DNA of 64,000 nucleotides. Source: Isochrysis galbana (Eukaryota; Haptophyta; Isochrysidales; Isochrysidaceae). Below the pieces are notes generated by a model that did no database searches, was not told where the DNA came from, and saw only the letters and a list, made by a program, of their open reading frames with translations. Shown here in pieces: positions 50,823 to 61,231 of the stretch. The translations under genes were made by a program, and so were the position numbers. The number at the start of each line of letters is the position of its first letter. Position 1 is the first letter of the stretch. The DNA lies in assembly GCA_018136815.1 (NCBI GenBank), contig CM030931.1:8773153-8837152 (forward strand), given 5' to 3'.

Positions 50823-51490
50823 CAGAGAGAGAGGGAGAGAGAAGAGGGAGAGAGGGAGAGCCTTCATTTTCTTCTTCTGCTTCTTCTGCTGATTTTCTCG
50901 TCCCCTCGACATCTCTTCCCGAGGTTATCTCTTCCCGAGGTTTTTCTTGTACGAGGCTGTAGCATATTACATTGTTCTTCTTCGTTTTATTTGGAAATTG
51001 GCGCTATCAGTCGTTCGGAGAATCACAGGAAGAACCCCTCGACGCGAGAGAAGGCGAAGGGGAAGAGATATGGAGAGAGAAGATGGAGAGACAAAGAAGA
51101 AGAAGAGAGAGGGGCAGGAGGACCGCCAGATGAGAAGAAAACGATCGGAGAAGAGAAGGAGAGAGGAAGAGAAAAGAGGAAAGGAGAGAGAGGAAACACA
51201 ACAAGAGCAGAGGAGAGAGCAAGAAAGAAGTCGTGGAAGAGAGAAGAAGAAGAGAGAGGAAGAGTTTGAGGCGGGAGAAGAAGGAAAGGCCAAAGAGTGG
51301 AGGTGAGACTAGAGAATAAAGGAGAGAGAGAAGGAGGAAAGGGGAGGGGGGGGGGGGGGGGGGGCGAACTAGGAAAGTAAAGAGGAGGAGGAGGAAGAAG
51401 GGGAAAAGGGGGACTAGAAAGTAAAGATGGAGGGGAGGAGGAGGAAGGGGAAGAGGGGGGCACTAGGAAATTAAAGATTTCTAGTCCCCC
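50222..51490. repeat. Microsatellite block: (TC)n, (GA)n, purine-rich DNA and a G-run
   Basis: C/T-rich DNA rises to a pure (CT)n run at about 50605-50670. A pure (GA)n run at about 50759-50826 follows, separated by about 90 bp of ordinary sequence, so the two form a large imperfect inverted repeat. From 51050 to 51460 the plus strand is purine-rich, with a run of about 20 G at 51344-51364. No gene seen; long open frames here are repeat artefacts. Confidence 0.85.
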
Positions 51491-52329
51491 CCTTAAGGCG
51501 TTCCAGCGGAAACGGGGGACGCGCGGGGGAGCGCGCCCTTTAAGCCCGAGATGCGCGCCGCGCCCCCCCCCTCGAGGCTCCGCCCGAGCTCCACCGTCCT
51601 CCCGCCGCTCTCGGAGCGGGCGCCCGGGCCGCCGGGGAAGTCGTCCGGCCCCGGCACGTCTAGCGGGACGGCTCCGCGCTCGTCGGGCCGCCTCGAAGCC
51701 CCCTTCCCGGCTCTCGGAGGCGCTTTCTCTCCCGCAGGCGGCGTATGATGGGCATAGCCGCGCTTACACTCCCTCTCCCGCCTCACTCTCCCTGCGCGCC
51801 TCTCCTCACCCCTCATTTCGGCTCCCGATGACCTTGCCCGGCTCGCAACTCGCAACTCGCAACCACTCAACGTGCGTGCATGTCATTGCATGCGTGCATG
51901 CGTGCTTCATCACCCTGCTGTTACTATGCACGCGTCAAGCCCGCCCCTGCGATCTCGCTCTATGCCTGCCATCCATCCATCCCAGCATCTCCAGCTCGGC
52001 AGTGCCACATGAAGAGTCGATACACTAGCATTCCTACTTCCTACTTGCCAGCGTGCGTTCCTCCTCCTCGCTGCTCGGTTGCATTGTCGATTGCGAAAGC
52101 GATGCTCGTGCTTGCTCTTGCTCTCTCTGCGTCTCTGTCTGTGTGATGTGTGGTGGCACAACACCATCACCATGCTCATGCATTCCCATCATGCCCAGAT
52201 GTAAGCTCGCCTATGTGTGCCCCCGCCAAGACGATAGCAATAATGTAATTATGGTTGTACATAATGACTGGTGTGATGAGATGATGACGAATTGGCGTGG
52301 CCCATAGGGCCTGAGGGCAATGAGGAAGG
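51491..52329. other. Gene-free GC-rich then mixed DNA
   Basis: GC-rich stretch (51490-51770), then TGCATGCGTGCATGCGTGC-type simple sequence near 51875-51905. No supported gene. Confidence 0.35.
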
Positions 52330-52645
52330 GACAAAGCCGGCGGCAGGCGCGGCGAGGGAGGCCACTTCAGAGGTGCTGACGGCTGACGGGCTGAAGCCCG
52401 TCAGCAGAGGAAGGCGGGCAGGCGGGCTTGAGCGAGGGCGAGGACGGCGGCGAGAGCGACATCGAGCGAGCGGCGAGAGGTGAGGGTGAGTGTGAGGAGG
52501 GCTGTGATGGCAGGGGCTGGCGAGGAGAGGCGAGGCTGTAGGGTATGAGTGTTACGAGAGCGAGAGCGACGAGAGCGAGAACGACGGATGACGACTGACG
52601 ACAGGACGACGGACGACGGACAAAGACACCCAGGAAAAACACCCC
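52330..52645 (-). pseudogene. Gag start fragment of the FSAEEVV family, minus strand
   Basis: Reading the minus strand, a CGTC/CTCG-rich leader is followed by MSLSPPSSPSLKPACPPSSA. This parallels MSAPSSRSPSPKPVLPPFSA at 54999-55062, with similar leader DNA. It loses similarity soon after. Confidence 0.5.
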
Positions 52646-52852
52646 GACTCTCGCCCCACAACTTTCTCACATAACTCGACTGAAATCAAACCCAAACACT
52701 CCGATCAGACAACGACGGACGACGATCAAAGGGCGATCTGTCGGCGATCTTGTCTGGAACGGGAATCGCACGATAACGGAAACGAGGGGCAATCTTGCTA
52801 CGCAGGATTCCAAGTGACCTACCGAATAAGACGAAAGAAGTGCGTTGTGCCT

Positions 52853-53162
52853 AAGGGGGAGATGCGAAGAGATTGCAAATTAAACCTGATTGCCCCCAGA
52901 GGCAGATAAAGAGGCGCAGGGAAGATAGCAAATTAAACCTATTTGCGAGGCGCCTGGGAGGAAGAATGGAAGAATGGTGGGGAAACTTCCCTTCTCTTTC
53001 GAGAGAATGAGAGAGGGCGCTCCACAACCCACAATCCCATGCATCCAAGCGAAGCTTTTGACCGAGAACGAGAGAAAGCAGAGAATTATAACGATAAATA
53101 CCGAACGACGAAGAGAAGAGAGAAGAGCGAAGCCTAACGAGTGTCGATTCGCGAATGCGACA
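52853..53162 (+). repeat. 3' part of a TGTCGC-family LTR, diverged
   Basis: Aligns with the last ~310 bp of the LTRs at 30681-31264 and 61232-61769 (GATTGCCCCCAGA, TGCGAGGCGCCTGGGAGG, AATTATAACGATAAATACCG) and ends GCGAATGCGACA. It has more substitutions and small insertions than the other copies, so it is older. Confidence 0.75.
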
Positions 53163-53562
53163 CCCCCTTGCTAGGATCGAGCGTCCCGCGAGGGAAAGAA
53201 GAGAACCTAACTAACGGATAGCGGAGAGCTCCAAACAAGCCACGAGAGAGGCAGAAGAGCAATCCTGAACGAGACCGAAGAGCGAAGAGCGAATGAACGA
53301 ATGAACGATGAATTCGAATAGAGAGCCGCGCGCCAACCGCCGAACGAAGACGGAAGACGTGATGAGCGACGCACCGAGAAGATACGAACTACAATCGAGG
53401 ATCGATGAGACGGTCGTTAGGTGCGGCAGGGGGGTGGGGGATCGAGTTGCCGTCGATGGCAACGGGGGCATCTTGAACGGACACGTCGACGTCGCTCTCC
53501 ACGTCCACAACAACCGGTGAGGAGTGGCCTGCAGGCGGAGGTTGCTGCCCTCGGACAAGAAA
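53163..53562. other. Spacer without recognised features
   Basis: Purine-rich first half. No gene or repeat identified. Confidence 0.35.
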
Positions 53563-54208
53563 TTCCGTCCTAGAAACTAGGACCACGTCCTAGAAAATTC
53601 TTGGATTTCTAGGACTCTGCCGATCATGCCTCCATTTTAGCCTATGGTGAGCTTATGAGACATCCCATCACCTGAAGCAAACCATCTCCACATCCCATTC
53701 AAATTCAACCTTAGCTCTCCCCATGACCAACTCTGCGGAGCTTGTCTTTGCTTACTTTTGCTACCACATTCAGCATGCGGTGCTGCACTCGGGCGTCCGC
53801 TCGCACCAGAGGAGTTTTATTTTAGACCTTTTGGAGCAGTAGGCTAGCGGATTGGACACTTAGATGACAAAACCATCTTGGTGGTCACTGAAGGTCTCAA
53901 AGAGGGCAGTCAAAGCAACATTTCATCTCCTGGGGACCATGGGTAGAAGAGCTCCCCATTGGGTGGTATCAGCCATTTCTCCCGTTTCTAGGACAACCAG
54001 CAATTCCGACCAGGTGACCCGTAAACGCGTCACAAAACTTGGTGTTGCTGAGGGAATGGTGCCTAGGTACACCTGGGACATTTAATGAGGACATGCATGT
54101 GGTAACTCAATAGCCAAGGTTTGGGACAATATAACATGGTATGCTCATGCTCTCACCTAGCAAAGTCCGTCCTAGTTTCTAGGACTGGTCCTAGAAAGCT
54201 GGGTACCT
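53563..54208. mobile_element. Fold-back (MITE-like) element with CCTAG stem-loop ends
   Basis: The left end has CCGTCCTAGAAACTAGGAC, then ACGTCCTAGAAA. The right end has CCGTCCTAGTTTCTAGGAC, then GGTCCTAGAAA. Each is a near-perfect hairpin with a 3-nt loop (AAA on the left, TTT on the right), so the ends are both direct and inverted repeats. The ~550-bp interior has no coding frame of note. No clear target duplication. Confidence 0.5.
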
Positions 54209-54264
54209 TTATCCGCCCTCCCTTGGGACCTCGCGACTTCCCCTTCTTCTTGGAGGCGGCTGCC

Positions 54265-54545
54265 GCACTCCTATCTATGCTCCTGCTCTCTCTTGCGCAC
54301 GAGCTCGTATGCCGATTTCGGACGGGTCATCTTGTACTTGCTCAACGCCGCCCTCATGTCGTCCATCTCCTCTTCGGATGCGGTGGTCGGTGGTCACCGT
54401 GGAGCTGACCTCGACGTGGCAGAGGCCGACCTGGGTGATTCGCTTGTTGGTGGTGGAGAATACGAGCGCTGTGAACCTGCGTTGTTCGTGTTGCGTCTGC
54501 TTCCCCTCCTTGGTCATGAGGATGGCTGCGAGATACAAACTGCCT
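54265..54545 (-). CDS. Possible terminal exon or gene fragment, unrecognised
   Basis: On the minus strand two coding-like stretches follow each other in different frames. One is LAAILMTKEGKQTQHEQRRF, then ALVFSTTNKRITQVGLCHVEV. The other is EEEMDDMRAALSKYKMTRP, then KSAYELVRKREQEHR followed by a TAG. Amino-acid composition suggests real coding sequence, possibly with an intron or frameshift between. I do not recognise the family; it may be an exon of a longer gene or a decayed fragment. Confidence 0.25.
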
Positions 54546-54998
54546 TCGTCATCGAGGACGCTACACTCGACTTTGCCTCAGGTGTTGGCCGTTATTGGAT
54601 TATACCGTGGCGCTATTTTACTTCGGTCTTCATCAAATCACTTAAGGGTTTTCGAAAGATTCCCTCCTTATTCCTGTGCGTAAATGTCGCCCCCGTCGGA
54701 TCATCCGTCGCCCCGTCGCTCTCTTGTCGGCATTCTCTTCCTTGTTCGGTCTGTCAGCAGGTTCCTGTGCGTTCCGTGATATACGTTAGTGTGGAGAGTG
54801 TTGACGTGAGTGTAGTGTCATCTCGTCAGTCCATCGGCCCCCAGCCGTCTGTCGTCTGTCGTTCTTCGTTCGTCGCTCTCGTTCGTCGCTCTCGTTCTCG
54901 TTCTCGTTCCCGTTCTCGTTCCTCGTTTTCAACACTACCTCAATACCAAACCTCACCACTCTCTCAGCCTCAGCCTACCCATCCCGACCCGCCCAGCC
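54546..54998. other. CTCGTT-rich leader of the gag fragment
   Basis: Ends in repeated GTTCTC/GTCGCTCTC words (54870-54930) resembling the reverse complement of 52550-52620, the leader of the other gag fragment. Confidence 0.45.
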
Positions 54999-55262
54999 AT
55001 GTCCGCTCCGTCGTCGCGCTCGCCCTCGCCCAAGCCCGTCCTCCCGCCTTTCTCTGCTGAGGAGGTGGTCCATCCCGTCATTGGCCACCCCACAACTTTC
55101 GCCGCGCCTCTCGCCGCTTCCCTTCCGTCCCCTCTGTTCCCCTCTGAGGTAGTGGTAACCTCGGATCCGTCACATCTATGCCCCCTGGTATCACTCGGAC
55201 TACCTGTGGCTCGCCAGGCATGGCGGGATTCCGGGACTGAAAAGTTGTGTCCATTTAGATAG
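54999..55262 (+). pseudogene. Gag N-terminal fragment, MSAPSSRSPSP family
   Basis: 87 codons: MSAPSSRSPSPKPVLPPFSA, EEVVHPVI, then Ala/Pro-rich sequence. Related fragments lie at 31265-31400, 52330-52645 (minus) and 62212-62347. The coding similarity ends within ~55 codons in all copies, so only 5' ends are preserved. Confidence 0.5.
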
Positions 55263-55703
55263 TGGGGTTGGCTAGGATATAAGATTTACTACTATCATTA
55301 CTATTACTATATTACATTTCAATTTCAAGAGTCTTCAAACGATTTTTTAACATATATATACTACTAGATATAGCAACGAACTCAATGCTGAAAAACAATA
55401 GGCGACACACGCCGCCCGAAACTTCAGGGCGGTTCACCGAATCATCTGCATGTACAAACTGTGGGAAGTAAAAATGGCGTGCGTACGCGATTCACGCGAG
55501 AGGGTTGCACAAGTATGAAACAGCGGTATTGCTAGAAGACAAGTAGCGTGGCATTTAAAAGAGTCGGTGTACCGTGGGTTGCTGCGTACGTGTAGGCGCA
55601 AGTATCACTTCTCGAAGAGCAATTCATGTAAGGCAAGGCTGAGCGGCACACCACCGTAAAGCGAGAGGCGGGAATGTGAGTTGCGCCAACTTGGCGCTGG
55701 CGG
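55263..55703. other. AT-rich 3' flank
   Basis: AT-rich DNA with ACTATTATTAC-like simple sequence (55285-55370). No gene. Confidence 0.35.
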
Positions 55704-56798
55704 TCAGCAAGCAGCTATGCTTGCACGCTGTGCGGCAACCTCAGCGAGTAGACAAAGTTCGTTTCCAGGCTCTGGGGCCGGGCGGCTAGGGCTGTTGGTT
55801 GGCTGAAGCCGAGGGGCTCGGACACCTCGGGAAGACTTCGATGCGCGCGGCCTTCGTGGTGAAGCGAGCGGTTGGGAGGGAGCGTTCTGCGTACACGTTG
55901 GCTTGGGCGCGAGCTGAAAATTGGGACTAGGCTTCGCAACGAGAGGCGCTCCTGCATGTTGATGAGAGGAGGACCCTGTGCTAGCTCGCGATTGGGACGT
56001 AGCGCGCGGGGGGCCTGCTGCCGCTAGGACGGACTGGCCGACGCTGCGAAGGTGCGAGACAAACGCGCGGCAGCGCGTGAGCCCTCCATGGTTCTGGTAG
56101 TCGGCGGTGCACAGCGCGAACTCCTGCCAGAGCTCTGTGGCGGTGGCGTCCGGAAGCCCGTGGCTCATGGCCATGGAAAAGAGCTCATACGACGGCAGCC
56201 AGGTTGCCTGCTCATCCTTTTCAGGTAGCATTGCCATGAGCTGTCGCCACACGGTGAGCGAGGTGGAGAAGGTGTCGCCCGCGCCGGTCGTCATGATGTT
56301 TTGCTTGGCCATGGCAGGGGCTGCCGACACCATGCCATTCCCCGCAGCGCCCGTCGTCGCGCTCCCAGTGGGTAAGGATGGGTTGGCTGGCATCGTGCAG
56401 CCCAAGGTGGTAGGGACGGGACCAGGCCCACACACTGATGTACTAAAGGATGAAGAGTGATGCTGATGGGGAAACTTGGAGGTGTTGACCGTTGGCCTGT
56501 ACATCTTAGGGACCGAGAAGTACTCGGGCGCGACAGGCCCTGGAAACAGAGGCGGCCCGAGGGACACAACCCCTGTGCCATCGAGATGGCCAGTGGCCTT
56601 CCTTTTCTGCCCGACCATCGCCTCATTCTGAACGTTGAGCACACACGGCGGTGGAAAGTACGCCGTGGGGTTGGGGATCAAGCCTGAGGTGGGGAGGTGA
56701 TAGTGGGCGGGGGCCGGCGCGATGCCGGGAGCGGCCTGGAGGAAAAACCGAGGGTCCACGAGGTGCTGTTGAGGCGGCCAGCTCGGTTGCATCTGCAT
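55704..56798 (-). CDS. Pro/Ser-rich protein with a conserved-looking helical core, unknown function
   Basis: From the ATG at 56798, 364 aa. The N-terminal half is Pro-rich with low charge (ICs such as GQKRKATG). A compact, well-composed region follows: VWRQLMAMLPEKDEQATWLP, SYELFSMAMSHGLPDATATE, LWQEFALCTADYQNHGGLTR and AFVSHLRSVGQSVL. Its regular amphipathic helices contrast with the disordered flanks and argue for a real domain. The basic Pro/Ser tail (PRRPRASKSSRG) ends LAEVAAQRASIAAC. The frame stays open upstream to 57026 through GC-rich sequence, so the start is uncertain and an earlier exon is possible. I do not recognise the family; nuclear localisation is a guess from the basic tail. 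Confidence 0.45.
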   Translation of the reverse strand: MQMQPSWPPQQHLVDPRFFLQAAPGIAPAPAHYHLPTSGLIPNPTAYFPPPCVLNVQNEAMVGQKRKATGHLDGTGVVSLGPPLFPGPVAPEYFSVPKMYRPTVNTSKFPHQHHSSSFSTSVCGPGPVPTTLGCTMPANPSLPTGSATTGAAGNGMVSAAPAMAKQNIMTTGAGDTFSTSLTVWRQLMAMLPEKDEQATWLPSYELFSMAMSHGLPDATATELWQEFALCTADYQNHGGLTRCRAFVSHLRSVGQSVLAAAGPPRATSQSRASTGSSSHQHAGAPLVAKPSPNFQLAPKPTCTQNAPSQPLASPRRPRASKSSRGVRAPRLQPTNSPSRPAPEPGNELCLLAEVAAQRASIAAC

Positions 56799-57955
56799 GG
56801 TCCTTGGTGGCGGTCTGCTCGAGCACGAGTCGGGGAGCGAAGGAGAGGGGGGGGAGGGGAGGGGAGGGCTGTGAGCCCAGGTGAGAGCGTGCGGGCGCAT
56901 GGATGGAGTGGTGTGCTCGGTGTGCCCGTGCGGCGCGTCGTGGCGAGCCGCGCGGCGCGTGGCGGACCGGGGGGCGGGGAGGGGGGGGAAGGAAGGAGGA
57001 GGGAGAGAGGAGCCCCGCGTGGTCACCTGTGAGGGGGGTGGAGAGGGGGACAGCCCAGAGAGGGGGCGGAGTGGGGGAGAGGAGGAAGAGGGGGGGGGGG
57101 GGCGGGCGAGACGAGGAGAAGTCGGGGAGATTGATCGGGAAACAGACTACGGGGAGATGAAGGATCCACGCGGGGGAGGTGCGAGCTCGTTCCGGGGAGT
57201 ACAGGAGAAGAGAGGGGAGAAGACGCGAGAGTCCTCGAGAGGATGTCCTCTCCGCTTCCCCCCCCCCCCCCGCCGCCGCCCGCCGCCGCCCGCGCGCCGA
57301 GATGGTCCAACGACGGAATGGACCGCTGCTTTGCTCCCCATCAAATCCAGTCGCGGCAGATCCTCTTCCGCAGTGAGGAAAGATGGAGAGATTGGGGAGA
57401 CTCGGCGGGTCGGTTCTCACGATCCGCTCGCATCTCGTTGCAGCGTGTCGGGGTGCTGGCGGGCGGATGAGAGCCGCGCGCGGGGGGGCGGCGGGGGGGG
57501 CGGCGGGGGGGGCGCGGGGGGGGGGGCGGAGAGAAGGTTCCCGAGAGGGGAATCGCCCATCCGCTGCGGCGGCGTCTGAGTCGTGGCACGCCGTCGAGGG
57601 GGAGGGAGTGGAACGGGGGGGGGGGGAAGAGAGAGAAGAAAAGGGAGAGAGAGAGAGGGAAGAGAGGGGCGGAGAGTAGGTGAGAGTAGGAGAGAGTAGG
57701 AGAGAGTAGGAGAGAGAGGGGAACAACGGGGAGAGAGAGAGAGAGAGAAGAAAGAGAGAGAGAAGAAAGAGAGGGTAGAGAGAGAAGAGAGGGTGGAGAG
57801 TGGAGGGGAGAGAGAGGAGAGGAGAGAGGGGGAGTCTCGGCCCGAGCCGCGCCGTGCCGGGGAGAGGGAAGATTCACCCCCTCTCTCTACTCTCATCCCC
57901 CCCCCCCTGCCGCGCGCGAGACGACGAGAGAGAGAAGAGAGTGTCTCTCTATCAT
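56799..57955. repeat. Purine-rich low-complexity DNA upstream of the Pro-rich gene
   Basis: GGGGGA, GAGAGA and G-run sequence on the plus strand, interrupted by a GC-rich patch (57250-57300, 57475-57535). AGGAGAGAGT is repeated at 57680-57720. Open frames here on both strands are compositional. Confidence 0.7.
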
Positions 57956-57972
57956 CTCCGGATGTTCGGCAG

Positions 57973-57976
<4 letters not shown>

Positions 57977-58068
<92 letters not shown>
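57977..58068. repeat. (GA)n microsatellite
   Basis: Uninterrupted (GA)n of about 90 bp, followed shortly by CTCTCTCTCTCTC (58078-58095), so it can fold back. Confidence 0.95.
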
Positions 58069-58070
<2 letters not shown>

Positions 58071-58419
58071 CTAGAGACTCTCTCTCTCTCTCTCTTCCTG
58101 TGTCCAGCAGCGGGAGAAGAAACATGTGAAGAGGGGGGGAAGAGAGAGGGGGAGAGGGAGGGGGGGCGGGGTGGGGAGGGAGAGAGGGTAGAGAGAGAGG
58201 GAGAGAGAATAGAGAGAGAGAGGAGAGAGAGTGGAGAGGGAGGAGAGGCACAGCGAGAGAGTGTGGCTCGGGGTCTCCAACGGCGCGCCGGAGGGGTGCG
58301 GCGGCGATCCGCCGAACCGCCGCCGCAACGAGACGGTGTGTGTGCGTGCGTACCTCGCAGGGGAAGGCCGGCACCACCGACGACCGGCTACTGCCGGGCC
58401 TAGATGGGAAATGCGTATG

Positions 58420-58645
58420 CACCGTATTTGGCCAGAGGCCAAATACAGATGTATTTGGCTGTATTTGAAGCGCGTCCTGGGTTATAGGCCTCAAATGTAT
58501 TTGAAATGTGTTTGGCCGGAGGCCAAATACATATGTATTTGGCTGTATTTGCAGGACCCTACAAGGGAGATACAGGATACCGTATCTGCAGAACGGGCCA
58601 GATACAGCCGTATCTGCTGTATCTGGAGGCTGCCCAAATCCCAGA
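58420..58645. repeat. GTATTTGG / CCAAATAC and GTATCTG inverted-repeat cluster
   Basis: Two blocks of GTATTTGGCC-AGAGGCCAAATAC or TTTGGCCGGAGGCCAAATAC type are each followed by TGTATTTGGCTGTATTTG. A third set uses GATACAG/CTGTATC words (GATACCGTATCTGC, GATACAGCCGTATCTGCTGTATCTGG, CAGATACAG). Many short stems can form. Function unknown. Confidence 0.7.
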
Positions 58646-59645
58646 TGCAGCAGATACAGAGGGCCTGTGGAGGGCCGGCTACCAGCTACCGTAATCGCCA
58701 GTTCTAAGTAAGGGTGTAAGCATCACTTCTACAAGGATACAAGTAGCCTCGTGCCCTCATTACAAGGTGGGAAGAAACGGCGAAAGGACAAGCTTCTATA
58801 TCGACTTATACACGTCAATCAAATCGGTAATAAACGTTGGAGTTGGAGCGTTTCGAGGTCTTTCTGAGCGCGCGCGCGCGGCGGTGAAACCTCTCGAGAG
58901 CGAGCGAGCTAGTAGCCCGGTCACTCACTCATTTTAACCACTATTTCCCACCTCCCCTGGGTGTCCAAGGATTCCTTAGGGTCCCCCCCTACCTGCCCCG
59001 CCAACTCCCTCCCCCCTCCGAACGACCCCCTCCCGCCCCACGAAGGGCAATGGCGTCGGTGAGGGACCCCCCTCCCTTCCCCGCGCGTGGCGGGCTATTT
59101 TGGGAGATTGGGGCGGGCGCTCACGGGAGGGAATCAGAGTGGTGAATGTGGGGCGCATCACTATTAGAAACGCGGAGCTTCCGCGACGTCCGATCGCCCG
59201 CGATCGGCCGAAGAATGGCCTGGAGGTGGTGGCCATGCAGAGCCCAGAGCTCTCGCGAGCAGGGTGGGGGGTGACTAGTAGGTCGCACGCTGGTTCTTGA
59301 GGGTCGCACACACTCGTACTAACCCGTCCTGGCCCCTCGCACCGCAGGAATGCCTCGATTCGATCCGGCCCGACGCCCAGGGCCACGGCCCGATTGACGT
59401 CGAGAAGCGCTCGCTTGGACGCCTGGAGGTGCAGCTCCTCATGTGGCCGTGCGGCGCGACGGGCTGGTCGCGACCGGCCCGTTCAGGGCCTGCTTGTAAC
59501 CCTCAAAGCCTCCTGGCCCGGCCCCACGCGTTCGCGCCCACCGTTGATCCGAAATTTTGAGAGCTAGTGTGTGGCGTGTTCACCTCTCACCTCCGCCTTC
59601 ACCGCAAAGGCGTGCGCCGTGGCCGCTAGGTACATGGATTTGGCT
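58646..59645. other. Gene-free interval
   Basis: Mixed DNA with a (CG)n patch near 58870. A frame at 59340-59560 (+) contains ECLDSIRPDAQGHGPIDVEK, which reads plausibly but matches nothing I know. No supported gene. Confidence 0.35.
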
Positions 59646-61231
59646 CCTGGGGCGGAACCATTTCATGTGATGAGATTTAGATCGCCCTAAGCAAGCTGAG
59701 GGGCAAGAGAGCGCCAGCGGCAAGCGCAGTCGCGTGCGAAAGTTGGGCACTCTGGCCCATTCGGCCCCCTTGGTCTTGTTGTCGATGTTGCGCAGGGCCA
59801 ACTTCGACGCGATGTGTGCGGCCGGCGGCGGCGATTGGCGTGGCTGCTAGGGCGGCATCTTTGCAAGTAATGCCTGTTGTGTCATTCTATCTTAGTGGAT
59901 GGCCGAGAAGGCGCCGGCAGCGCGCCCGGTCGCGGTCGAAAGTCGGGCACTCGGCCCGTTTGGCCCGGTGACGTTGGCGTGGTCGTCGGCGCCACACACG
60001 GCCGACTATGGCGCGATGCGCGCGGGCGGGGGCGGCGATTGGTGTTGCTGCTAGGGCGGCATATTCGGATTTGGTGTCTGGAAAGCCATTCTATCCCAGT
60101 GCAAGACCGAGAAAGCGTCGGCAGCGCGCCCGGTCGCGGTCGAAAGTCGGGCACTCGGCCCGTTTGGCCAGGTAACGTTGGCATAGTTATCGGCGCCACG
60201 CACCGCCGACTATGATGCAATGCGCGCGGGCGGCAGGGGCGATTGGCGTGGCTGCTAGGGCGGCATATTCGGATATGGTGTCTGGTAAGCCAATCTATCC
60301 CAGTGCAAGACCGAGAAAGCGCCGGCAGCGCGCCCGGTCGCGGTCGAAAGTCAGGCACTCGGCCCGTTTGGCCAGGTAACGTTGGCGTAGTTTTCGGCGC
60401 CACGCACCGCCGACTATGATGCAATGCGCGCGGGCGGCGGGGGCGATTGGCGTGGCTGCTAGGGCGGCATATTCGGATTTGGTGTCTGGCAAGCCATTCT
60501 ATCCCAGTGGGAGACCAAGAAAGCGCCGGCAGCGCGCCCGGTCGCGGTCGAAAGTCGGGCACTCGGCCCGTTCGGCCCGGTGACGTTGGCGTGGTCGTCG
60601 GCGTCACACACGGCCGACTATGGCGCGATGCGCGCGGGCGGGGGCGGCGATTGGTGTTGCTGCTAGGGCGGCATATTCGGATTTGGTGTCTGGCAAGCCA
60701 TTCTATCCCAGTGGGAGACCAAGAAAGCGCCGGCAGCGCGCCCGGTCGCGGTCGAAAGTCGGGCACTCGGCCCGTTTGGCCAGGTAACGTTGGCGTAGTT
60801 ATCGGCGCCACGCACCGCCGACTATGATGCAATGCGCGCGGGCGGCGGGGGCGATTGGCGTGGCTGCTAGGGCGGCATATTCGGATATGGTGTCTGGCAA
60901 GCCATTCTATCCCAGTGGGAGACCAAGAAAGCGCCGGCAGCGCGCCCGGTCGCGGTCGAAAGTCGGGCACTCGGCCCGTTCGGCCCGGTGACGTTGGCGT
61001 GGTCGTCGGCGCCACACACGGCCGACTATGGCGCGATGCGCGCGGGCGGGGGCGGCGATTGGTGTTGCTGCTAGGGCGGCATATTCGGATATGGTGTCTG
61101 ATGAGCCAATCTATCCCAGTGCAAGACCGAGAAAGCGTCGGCAGCGCGCCCGGTCGCGGTCGAAAGTCGGGCACTCGGCCCGTTCGGCCAGGTGACGTTA
61201 GCGTGGTCGTCGGCGCCACACACGGCCGACT
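59646..61231. repeat. 204-bp tandem satellite, about 7.8 units
   Basis: Unit starts marked by GGGCGGCAT fall at 59850, 60054, 60258, 60462, 60666, 60870 and 61074, a constant 204 bp; a more diverged unit precedes them from 59646. Two unit variants, (GCGCGATG..GGTGTTGCTG) and (GATGCAATG..GGCGTGGCTG), alternate in the order A B B A B A A. The array is cut at 61231 by the LTR. Since 204 is a multiple of three and units lack stops in some frames, both strands show long open frames (445 codons on the minus strand with a 68-residue repeat). No other evidence of coding was seen. Confidence 0.92.

Noticed and set aside
50117-51306. Large Ser/Leu and Arg/Glu open frames
   Set aside because: Microsatellite translations; no non-repetitive content.
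56623-58129. Several 100-370-aa frames on both strands
   Set aside because: Purine/pyrimidine-biased low complexity upstream of the Pro-rich gene; no motif, and both strands are open.
59882-61219. 445-aa protein of 68-residue repeats
   Set aside because: Explained by a 204-bp satellite whose length is a multiple of three; both strands are open and there is no independent coding evidence.
59646-61231. CRISPR-like array
   Set aside because: The repeat is a contiguous 204-bp satellite without short repeats and unique spacers; the context is eukaryotic.
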